This document shows, one piece after another, positions 1-7,106 of a stretch of DNA of 11,746 nt. This DNA comes from Bacteroidales bacterium. GTDB taxonomy: Bacteria > Bacteroidota > Bacteroidia > Bacteroidales > UBA12077. A program made the position numbers and the translations under genes. Position 1 is the stretch's first letter. The number at the start of each line of letters is the position of its first letter. Below the pieces are notes generated by a model. That model was not told the origin of the DNA. It saw only the letters and a list, made by a program, of their open reading frames with translations, and searched no databases. The stretch covers positions 1 through 11,746 of the forward strand of contig DMBU01000169.1 of assembly GCA_003446015.1 (NCBI GenBank), given 5' to 3'.

Positions 1-698
1 AAATCAACTTCCTTAGCAAGACCAGCACCATAATCTGCCCACCATTTGTAATTCTCGGCTACAGTAACCGCTTGCTCGATACATGATTTTACCTTTTTTA
101 CATACGCGATGATGGTATCTGTGTTAACTTTATGATCATTCCAATCAACTAAAGCTTCATTGCCAACATTAACCGCAATAACAATTTCAGGAAATGCATT
201 TGCAATACCAATTCCTTTTTGAATTTCTTCTAAATTAAGTTCTTTATTTCTTGTGAGTGTTTCCTGAGGGATTGGTTCATTTAGCCACTCACATGTTTCG
301 TGATTACTTAATTCTGCTCTTAGCCAGATACCTAACATGACCTTAATATCAATATTGTTTTCTTTAATCACTTTAAGTATCATTTCAGAGTTTTCACCGC
401 TATCGTAAACCCGAATCATTCCAAAGTTTGAATTGTGCGCTAAAATTTGAAGATCTTCAAGTACCTCTTCATAAGATGGATTTATTGCACCATCGCCGCG
501 GTCGGGATGCTGCCCGGTTCGAAATCCTGAATAGCAAACAGCTACTGCAAGGCCATGAAGTAAATCTTCCTGACTTTGTTTTATACTCTCAGATTGCTTT
601 TTAGAATGCACATTCCTGTTTTGTTGAATACATGCTATAAACATTGTTATACCAAATGACAGGAAAATTATTACAACTCTGAATTTAAACTTTATCAT
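1..698 (-). CDS. GH17 family beta-1,3-glucanase lipoprotein (partial, C-terminus beyond the left edge)
   Basis: Translating the minus strand from the ATG at 698-696 gives 232 open codons that run off the left edge without a stop. Residues 1-23 look like a lipoprotein signal: a basic start (MIKFKFR), a hydrophobic stretch, then FIAC with Cys23 as the likely lipidated residue. The mature part starts with LAVAVCYSGFR, continues with an IRVYDSGEN strand (about 95-103) and then AVNVGNEALVDW (about 175-186). This is the GH17 pattern, in which the Glu of the GNEAL motif (Glu181, codon 158-156) is the acid/base. The nucleophile Glu should lie past the edge. GH17 enzymes are retaining endo- or exo-beta-1,3-glucanases active on laminarin. 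The start lies 13 bp after the stop of the phosphorylase gene, so the two are probably co-transcribed. The residues after Cys23 (IQQNRN) are not acidic, which hints at a periplasm-facing lipoprotein. Family call is strong; exact substrate is inferred. Confidence 0.88.
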   Translation of the reverse strand, partial: MIKFKFRVVIIFLSFGITMFIACIQQNRNVHSKKQSESIKQSQEDLLHGLAVAVCYSGFRTGQHPDRGDGAINPSYEEVLEDLQILAHNSNFGMIRVYDSGENSEMILKVIKENNIDIKVMLGIWLRAELSNHETCEWLNEPIPQETLTRNKELNLEEIQKGIGIANAFPEIVIAVNVGNEALVDWNDHKVNTDTIIAYVKKVKSCIEQAVTVAENYKWWADYGAGLAKEVD

Positions 699-711
699 GT
701 TACATTATGTT

Positions 712-3700
712 TTAATGTTTGCCAAGAATTGTTAAAACATTAATCTGTTTAATATTACCATTTCGTTCAAACAACTGATTACTAATTTCTTTTGTTAGAA
801 CAGTTCCTTGAATACTCAACTGTTCATTATTTTTAAAAGTAATCATAATTTGATTTTTGGTTGAATTGGTATAGATTATTGGTGTCTGGCAAAATGTTAA
901 TGCCAGCTGATTCTGATCAAGAGGTATTTTTCTTTGGTCTCCCTCTATAGAGTAAAATTCCAGTTCAGCATTGCTTGTTAAAATCTCTTCATAATTTAAT
1001 AAAGATGTATCAAATACGATCTGCCCATTTTTAATTCTAATACCTAACTCCCCTAATCGGGAAATTACATCTTCTTTTACCTGACCTGTTAATCCTGGTT
1101 GTTTTACACCAGCATTTCCCGGAGTATGAGAATAGGCATCTGTTGGAAAAGCACCATATAATTTGGGCGATTTATAAAGTCCTATTCCAGCCTTTATTTC
1201 ATAGTAATGTCCTTTTATTTTGCCGCATATTTGCTCATCAGCTCCCTCGTCAATAGCGTTAAAATAGCTTTCCTGAGTTGCAAGTAACAATTTTGAAACC
1301 ATGTGCCAATATATTGAACCTAATCCTTCGTAACCATAAAACGTTCCGGATCGGCCTGTAAAAGACTTATGATCAAAAACCTGCTCATAGATCTCAAGAA
1401 TTTCTTCCTTTTCTTCCTCAAGCAGTTGACTATAGTTGGTGTTTTTTAAATTATTCAAAGTTTTTTCTAAAACATCAGCATTTCTAAATGAACTATTAAA
1501 ATGAAATTTACCTGTATCATCCTCTTTTATTACAGAATCATCCTTATCCTGTATTAATTTGCTTAGTAATCTGGAATTTCTAACTCTATTTTCAGGGATT
1601 ATATTTTTTTCAATGAAAAGAGATAATTGCCTGTCAGGATAAAGCATATAGCTGTACTGATCGGATCTAAAAATTTTACTATTTTTTAATGAATCTAAAA
1701 CTTGCAAGCTTTCATAAGCAGACAAATATCCTGAGCTTAATATAGCAACCTGACCTTCAAGCATCTCATACAAATGACGAATAGTGATTTTATCATCTTT
1801 TATAGAGATTAAATTATAAGAATGATACAATCCATCTTCTTTTTGATTACTTTTTATTGATTGTTCAATGTATTTTAAACATGTGCTTGTAAAATCTAAG
1901 AGATCATCTGTATTGATATTACTTTTAGCTCCACTAAAGGATTTAGTATATATTTTATTTCTATAAGCTTCGTGTGTTTTCCCAAGAGAATCAATAAAAT
2001 TTCGGCGATCGAAATCCGAGAAGCCCTTGTTAACGAGCACTAAGTTTTTCTTATAGATTTTAAATACCAGGTGAAATAAAGTGCCTACTTCGTTTGAAAT
2101 TGCAATTTCAGTTGAAGAAATATTACTTAGCTTATCTTCCCAAAACTTTAGAAATCTTCGTAGATGATAAACTGTAACCATCGAAGTTCCATTGCCAACT
2201 AAGGCATTATTGGCATCGTTCCATTCGGGACGCTGTGTATTTAACCAAATACCTGCTTCGGGAATAAAATTACATAGTTTTGAAAGTAAGGTAACCAGGA
2301 TTTTCTCCATTAAGTTAACCTTGTAAGCCTTATCAACATCCTTACATTTAAGCACTTTGGCATCGGCTCCGACATGATCTTTCATGGCAGTTATCAGGCT
2401 GTTTAACTCATCATTAAACACGATAGTATCTTTAGGATTCTTAACTATATCATTATAAGATTTAATCCTGTAAGGGACATTGGCATAGGTGAAAACTTCT
2501 TTATATAATAAGTCATTTAATTTGCCAGGATGAAAATGATTTGAAAGTTCTAATAACTTTTGAAGATATATGATTTGATGGTCGCCCCAATAACCAATAT
2601 ATGACCACGGATCATCAGGATCAGGGTGCTCCCAATCAATACCGTTTCGCATGATACGGTAAGGATTATAACCATCAATAGTTGATGCATTTACAAATTT
2701 ACTAATCATACCTTCGATAAACTCTGGATATGAATAACATAATGCCTCCCAGTTTTGAAAAATGTCTCGCCAGTTACCTTCATAATGATATTTAACCGAA
2801 CCATCCTTATTTTTAGTTTCTATTGAAAATAAATTCCATGGTCGGCTTGGATCTCCATGTCGCCGGCTAAATGTAAGCGGCAGATATTCATATGTAATCC
2901 TGATTAAGTCGTTGTTAGCTGTTTTCTCAGCTAAGGCTATAAGCTCTGAATAAGTTATTTTAGCTGGTATTTCCTGAAGCCAAATTTTATAATCCTTGTA
3001 AATTAATTTATTGATCTGATTTAAGTAGTTTTTATAATCATAAGTTTCTATGATATAATTATTTGCAAAAACACCGCCACGCATAATATTGAATAGTGTA
3101 TTGGAATAATGACGAGCGTAACACAAATCTGTACTGGTCATTTGGAATCCATCAGCAGCAGAGACCATCTTTTTTAAGTCAGTTGTTCCCTTATTTATAT
3201 CGGAATTCACTAAAGAATCTATTTTTGGATTTGAAAGAACAAAGTGGTTTAAATTTGTCACATCATTACTATCCTGATTTATTTCTGCGACAAACATCCA
3301 GTTTTTCTCAGAATTTGCTTTTAATAGGATCTCTTTATTTACATAATATGCACCTCTGCTCGCTCTAATATCCCGTTCAGCTTCCAATGAAAATCCATCT
3401 TTGAATAAGCTTAACTGCTTGCCCGATAATAAAATCTTAGGTTTCTCCAAACCACTGGACCATACTGTTGTAGCCAAAAGAGACTCACTTGGCTCTGCCC
3501 TATCCACAGGAATTGAACTTAATATAAATAACCCTATACCACTTTCCTTTAATAATTCATTTTTTTTATAAGCATCGAGCAAATTGCTGTATTCATTTTG
3601 AAAATTATAGTCTATACCAGACGGGAGAATATTTCTTATTCCATCAAGAATATCAACATGAATATCAATCTTACCCAGGTTCACAATTTTTGATTTTTTA

Positions 3701-4179
3701 ACAAATCCAAATTGTTCGCTATTGTACCATCCGTATTGAAATTTAATTTCAAGATTATGATTAACTTCTTCAAATAATATTTTGTTTCCGTAAATACTCT
3801 TATATATGTATCTATCAACAGAATAAATATTTTCAGTATCTTTATTGAATGGCTCCCATAAAAAGTTTTTACCATCTTTTTCGATAATAAAACACGAACT
3901 GCTCCCCGTTAAACCTCTATAAGCATGTATTTTATCTTCGGTATAATAAGGGAATAGTGCATTATCTCTATTCTTACGACCTGCTGTTAAAGAACCGTTG
4001 CTGGATATATACATCCAGTGATTGGATGAGCTTACGATACTTATAAAGAAGTCAGGAATCTTATGGAAATTAGAAATTTTATAAAACTTTTCACCCTCGA
4101 TTTCGACAAACTGCCCTTCAGTTTCTTTTTTTTGAGTGTTTAATATGTTTGTTCCAAGAAATATTGTTTTTCTATCCAT
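712..4179 (-). CDS. Probable GH149 beta-1,3-glucan (laminari-oligosaccharide) phosphorylase, cytoplasmic
   Basis: This 1155-residue protein has no signal peptide or membrane segment, so it should act in the cytoplasm. The N-terminal part (about 1-340) is beta-rich and contains LTAGRKNRDNALFPYYTEDK (65-84), typical of the N-terminal domain of GH94-like inverting phosphorylases. The central helical part contains NWRDIFQNWE (469-478), WSYIGYWGDHQ (525-535) and PEWNDANNALVGNG (651-664). By analogy with the (A/G)DWND motif of GH94, Asp655 (codon 2217-2215) is the likely general acid. A C-terminal segment has GRSGTFYGYEGLGSIYWHM (942-960) and SHTPGNAGVKQPGLTGQ (1017-1033), candidates for the phosphate/active-site region. 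The length and the Gram-negative laminarin context favour GH149 over GH94 (usually about 800 residues) or GH161. The expected reaction is reversible phosphorolysis of beta-1,3-oligoglucosides to glucose-1-phosphate and a shortened chain. It lies 32 bp downstream of the GH-A lipoprotein gene and just upstream of GH17. The phosphorylase call is strong; the exact family is recalled, not searched. Confidence 0.82.
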   Translation of the reverse strand: MDRKTIFLGTNILNTQKKETEGQFVEIEGEKFYKISNFHKIPDFFISIVSSSNHWMYISSNGSLTAGRKNRDNALFPYYTEDKIHAYRGLTGSSSCFIIEKDGKNFLWEPFNKDTENIYSVDRYIYKSIYGNKILFEEVNHNLEIKFQYGWYNSEQFGFVKKSKIVNLGKIDIHVDILDGIRNILPSGIDYNFQNEYSNLLDAYKKNELLKESGIGLFILSSIPVDRAEPSESLLATTVWSSGLEKPKILLSGKQLSLFKDGFSLEAERDIRASRGAYYVNKEILLKANSEKNWMFVAEINQDSNDVTNLNHFVLSNPKIDSLVNSDINKGTTDLKKMVSAADGFQMTSTDLCYARHYSNTLFNIMRGGVFANNYIIETYDYKNYLNQINKLIYKDYKIWLQEIPAKITYSELIALAEKTANNDLIRITYEYLPLTFSRRHGDPSRPWNLFSIETKNKDGSVKYHYEGNWRDIFQNWEALCYSYPEFIEGMISKFVNASTIDGYNPYRIMRNGIDWEHPDPDDPWSYIGYWGDHQIIYLQKLLELSNHFHPGKLNDLLYKEVFTYANVPYRIKSYNDIVKNPKDTIVFNDELNSLITAMKDHVGADAKVLKCKDVDKAYKVNLMEKILVTLLSKLCNFIPEAGIWLNTQRPEWNDANNALVGNGTSMVTVYHLRRFLKFWEDKLSNISSTEIAISNEVGTLFHLVFKIYKKNLVLVNKGFSDFDRRNFIDSLGKTHEAYRNKIYTKSFSGAKSNINTDDLLDFTSTCLKYIEQSIKSNQKEDGLYHSYNLISIKDDKITIRHLYEMLEGQVAILSSGYLSAYESLQVLDSLKNSKIFRSDQYSYMLYPDRQLSLFIEKNIIPENRVRNSRLLSKLIQDKDDSVIKEDDTGKFHFNSSFRNADVLEKTLNNLKNTNYSQLLEEEKEEILEIYEQVFDHKSFTGRSGTFYGYEGLGSIYWHMVSKLLLATQESYFNAIDEGADEQICGKIKGHYYEIKAGIGLYKSPKLYGAFPTDAYSHTPGNAGVKQPGLTGQVKEDVISRLGELGIRIKNGQIVFDTSLLNYEEILTSNAELEFYSIEGDQRKIPLDQNQLALTFCQTPIIYTNSTKNQIMITFKNNEQLSIQGTVLTKEISNQLFERNGNIKQINVLTILGKH

Positions 4180-4211
4180 TCTATTTGAAGTACTAATAAA
4201 AATTCAACAAT

Positions 4212-5528
4212 TTAATTGATGTAAAAAGGAATATTTGCTACAGCGACTTTGTTTTGATCATCTTTTACATAAACAAACAAACGGAAAGCTCCTTTTTCTT
4301 CAGGTGTTTTAAATTCGATTATACTTTTATTCAAGTTAGTAATTAAACCCTCAAGGCTTTCAGGTTTACTTTCATGATCGCCACCTACGCCCAGATCTGT
4401 GCTTTCATAAAGTATTTCCCATTTATAATTAAGTTTGTCATTTTCAAAATTATGAACAAATACTTCAGCAGTGTAATTTTGCGATTTATTTAGTTCAACA
4501 TTGTCAAAAGCAGATAAACCGTTTAACTTCAATGAATCTAATCGTGGAGCCCTATTTTCAGGCCATTCACTTTTCCAGAGAAAATGCATAGCATCAATGG
4601 TTTCAGTTGGATCGCCATCTTCTGTAAATAAACCATACCATGTTGGAGTGCGTTCCTGCTTTTGACCCCAATAAAATACATAAGAGCCAAGACAATGCAA
4701 TGAATCCGATTCAATTGCCACTCGATATCGATGAATATAAGATTCAGCTTTTTCTCTGCTGTTTTGTTCGATGGGTGCATTCCATGATGTTTTGGCAACT
4801 TCCCAATGGCCGGTAGCTCCCCATTCAGTGACAATGTATGGTCCCTGATAACCACTCTCTTTAATTCTTAACTGAAGATTTGGAAGATCTCCGTACATTT
4901 GAATACTTAAAAAATCCAGGTCAGGGCAACGTTTTGCTATTTCATCAACATCATATTTTTTTATTCCGGCGAGCATTGTTGTTGTGGGATGGTATGGATC
5001 AATTTCATGTATCATTTTTGCTACTTTGTTTACAGCATCCCAAACTTTAGGATTAGTATAGTTAAGATTTAACTCATTACCTATACCCCAAACTAGTAGT
5101 GCTGGATGATCTTTATATTTTAAAACTTCGTTCTTAATGTACTCAAATTGTTTTTTAACTTTAATTGTATCGTTATAATCAAAACCTTTTCTTTCCTTTT
5201 TTAAGTCTAAGCCTAATGTTACTGTTAAGTTATATTTTAATGCCAGATCAAGAAATTCCTGTGCACTATAATTATTGGTTTCGGTACTCCATGAACGGCA
5301 TGAATTAGCACCATTTTCAGCAAGTATTGGAATTTTTTCAATTTCACTGCCAGCACCTACAATAAAATAAGGTTTCCCTTCCCTATAAAGTTGATAATGA
5401 CCATTACTGTTTTTCAACTCAACCTTTACTGGTTTTGATTCCAATTGATCATTTTTCTTATGTATTGTATTTGTACACGATAAAGTACTTATTATGAATA
5501 GTGCGATGAGCGTTTTAAATTTGTCCAT
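4212..5528 (-). CDS. Clan GH-A TIM-barrel glycoside hydrolase lipoprotein (GH158- or GH2-like), probable beta-glucan enzyme
   Basis: A 438-residue protein with a lipoprotein signal ending in STLSC (Cys18). The mature region begins with a short beta segment (LYREGKPYFIVGAGSE, about 47-62) leading into a TIM barrel: LAENGANSCRSW (69-80), LTVTLGLDL (101-109), HPALLVWGIGNELNL (141-155), YIVTEWGATGHWE (231-243) and GSYVFYWGQKQERTPTWYG (281-299). Glu152 in the strand-4 GNE motif and Glu235 in the TEWG motif (codon 4826-4824) fit the acid/base and nucleophile of retaining clan GH-A enzymes. After WPENRAP (322-328) comes an Ig-like beta domain to the C-terminus (about 330-438). Such proteins are often labelled 'GH2 TIM barrel', yet the GH2 N-terminal sugar-binding and Ig domains are absent; GH158 (endo-beta-1,3-glucanase, barrel plus Ig-like domain) is a good alternative, GH5-like a third. 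The ATG lies 5 bp after the stop of the transporter gene, so translation may be coupled. Substrate is inferred from context only. Confidence 0.82.
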   Translation of the reverse strand: MDKFKTLIALFIISTLSCTNTIHKKNDQLESKPVKVELKNSNGHYQLYREGKPYFIVGAGSEIEKIPILAENGANSCRSWSTETNNYSAQEFLDLALKYNLTVTLGLDLKKERKGFDYNDTIKVKKQFEYIKNEVLKYKDHPALLVWGIGNELNLNYTNPKVWDAVNKVAKMIHEIDPYHPTTTMLAGIKKYDVDEIAKRCPDLDFLSIQMYGDLPNLQLRIKESGYQGPYIVTEWGATGHWEVAKTSWNAPIEQNSREKAESYIHRYRVAIESDSLHCLGSYVFYWGQKQERTPTWYGLFTEDGDPTETIDAMHFLWKSEWPENRAPRLDSLKLNGLSAFDNVELNKSQNYTAEVFVHNFENDKLNYKWEILYESTDLGVGGDHESKPESLEGLITNLNKSIIEFKTPEEKGAFRLFVYVKDDQNKVAVANIPFYIN

Positions 5529-5533
5529 GTTGC

Positions 5534-7090
5534 TTAATTTTTTATTAAAATTTCTTCCAATTCCTCTAATGATTTTCCTTTTGTTTCTGGCAAATAAATT
5601 TTTAGTATAATCAGACCAAATACAGCAAAAAAGCCATACAGAAAGAAGGTATTAGAATTTCCAAGACTCGAAAGTTCCCATGGAAACACTAGTTGCACCA
5701 AAAAGCTAAACGCAGAATTAATAGTCCCTGCAAAAGAAATTGCCAAGCCACGAAGCCTATTCGGAAATAACTCAGAAAACAATACCCACATTACAGGTCC
5801 TAAAGAACACGCAAAAGATGCCACAAAACCTATTATTCCGAACAATACCAACATTGGATTAATATCAATGGCATTTGTTATTAGCAATGTTTCTTGCTCC
5901 TTATTTAAATCATTACCAAAAACAGATGTTATTTCATCTATAAATTCCAGGTCGCTTTCAAATGTTTTATTTTCAAACTGATATAGCTTTTCGCTTTGAA
6001 TACTTAAGTTCAATTGTGTTATTTTATCCGAATCGAACTTATAAGTAGCTGTTTTAAATGCCATTCCGATAATAAACATAGAAACTATAATCCCTGAAAT
6101 TCCGATCATTAATAATGGTTTCCTCCCTATCCGATCTATTAACCAAATTGCAACTATAGTAAAAACAAGATTTGTTAAACCCACTAAAATTGCTTGAGAA
6201 AATGAAGCATCAACACCAACACCCGACTGTTCAAATATCATAGGTGCATAAAAGAAAACGGCATTAATTCCAGTGATTTGTTGTGTAATAGCAATTACAA
6301 CTCCAATGATCATTACCAGCTTCATGGCTGGTTTAAAAAGTTCTTTTATATGAGCTTTTTCTTTATGTTTATCCCTTTTTAGACTTTCTTTTACGGCTTT
6401 AAATTCTTGTAGAGCAATTTCTTCACCACTTGCTTTTTTCATTATAATTAATGCCTTATCATCAAAACCCTTTAAAGCAAGCCAACGAGGACTTCGAGGC
6501 ACAAAAAACAGAAAAGCAAAATAGAATAGTGCAGGGATAGATTCAACCCCAAGCATATATCGCCACGCCTGTGTATCAATTTGCAAGGTACGCACCCAGG
6601 CTGATTCTGAATTAGTTAGTTTTAATATTATAAAATTTGAAAAGAAGGCTACAGATATTCCAATTACAATATTTAACTGATTAAATGAAACTAACCTGCC
6701 TCTTAGTTTTGGAGGTGATATTTCAGCAATATACATGGGAGCAATAATTAGTGAAATTCCTACACCTACACCTCCAAGCATTCGCGCGAGAACAAAAAAC
6801 CAGAATTCTGTAGCTGAAGCAGAAGTAATAGCAGAAATTGCATATAATATCGCAGCATATGTAAGTATTTTCTTTCTTCCTATACGGTCACTAATCGGAC
6901 CGGCTACAAACATTGTAATTGTAGCAACTAAAGTAAGACAGGCTACAGCCCAACCCAGTTGTATTTTTGTTAATTCAAAATACGGCTCAATAAACCTAAC
7001 AACTCCGGAAATTACCGAAGCATCAAAGCCCATTAAGAAACCTCCAAGAGCTACAATAAAAGCTATACGAATTACATATGATTTATTCAT
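5534..7090 (-). CDS. MFS sugar porter (sugar:H+ symporter family), probable importer of glucose or laminari-oligosaccharides
   Basis: A 518-residue inner-membrane protein with about 12 hydrophobic segments and the hallmarks of the sugar porter family (TC 2.A.1.1): GGFLMGFDASVISG in TM1 (16-29), DRIGRKK between TM2 and TM3 (68-74), the second-half repeat DRIGRKP (319-325), a variant of PESPRW reading PRSPRWL (198-204), QQITGIN in TM7 (270-276, the sugar-contacting Gln-Gln and Asn), GPVMWVLFSELFPNRLRG (431-448) and the C-terminal PETKGKSLEEL (501-511). A long polar insert of about 60 residues (roughly 349-409) separates TM9 from TM10, where most family members have a short periplasmic loop. It is 16 bp downstream of the GH3 gene and 5 bp upstream of the GH-A lipoprotein gene. 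In context it should move the products of the periplasmic enzymes to the cytoplasmic phosphorylase. Whether it takes glucose, disaccharides or longer chains cannot be read from sequence. Confidence 0.92.
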   Translation of the reverse strand: MNKSYVIRIAFIVALGGFLMGFDASVISGVVRFIEPYFELTKIQLGWAVACLTLVATITMFVAGPISDRIGRKKILTYAAILYAISAITSASATEFWFFVLARMLGGVGVGISLIIAPMYIAEISPPKLRGRLVSFNQLNIVIGISVAFFSNFIILKLTNSESAWVRTLQIDTQAWRYMLGVESIPALFYFAFLFFVPRSPRWLALKGFDDKALIIMKKASGEEIALQEFKAVKESLKRDKHKEKAHIKELFKPAMKLVMIIGVVIAITQQITGINAVFFYAPMIFEQSGVGVDASFSQAILVGLTNLVFTIVAIWLIDRIGRKPLLMIGISGIIVSMFIIGMAFKTATYKFDSDKITQLNLSIQSEKLYQFENKTFESDLEFIDEITSVFGNDLNKEQETLLITNAIDINPMLVLFGIIGFVASFACSLGPVMWVLFSELFPNRLRGLAISFAGTINSAFSFLVQLVFPWELSSLGNSNTFFLYGFFAVFGLIILKIYLPETKGKSLEELEEILIKN

Positions 7091-7106
7091 CGATCAGATT
7101 TAAGTG

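Noticed and set aside
3096..3368. Plus-strand open frame of 90 codons opposite the phosphorylase gene
   Set aside because: It lies wholly antisense to a long gene with clear enzyme motifs, has low-complexity composition and no recognisable domain or start context.
712..4179. GH94 cellobiose/chitobiose phosphorylase call for the 1155-residue enzyme
   Set aside because: The motifs are related, but the protein is several hundred residues longer than usual GH94 enzymes and the locus is beta-1,3-glucan-specific; GH149 fits better. GH161 remains possible.
4538..4855. Same-strand alternative frame of 105 codons inside the GH-A enzyme gene
   Set aside because: The main frame carries the catalytic TEWG and WYG motifs across this stretch, so the second frame is chance.
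6735..7103. Plus-strand open frame of 122 codons opposite the start of the transporter gene
   Set aside because: It mirrors the codons of transmembrane segments in the real gene; antisense frames of hydrophobic genes often stay open, and its protein has no known features.
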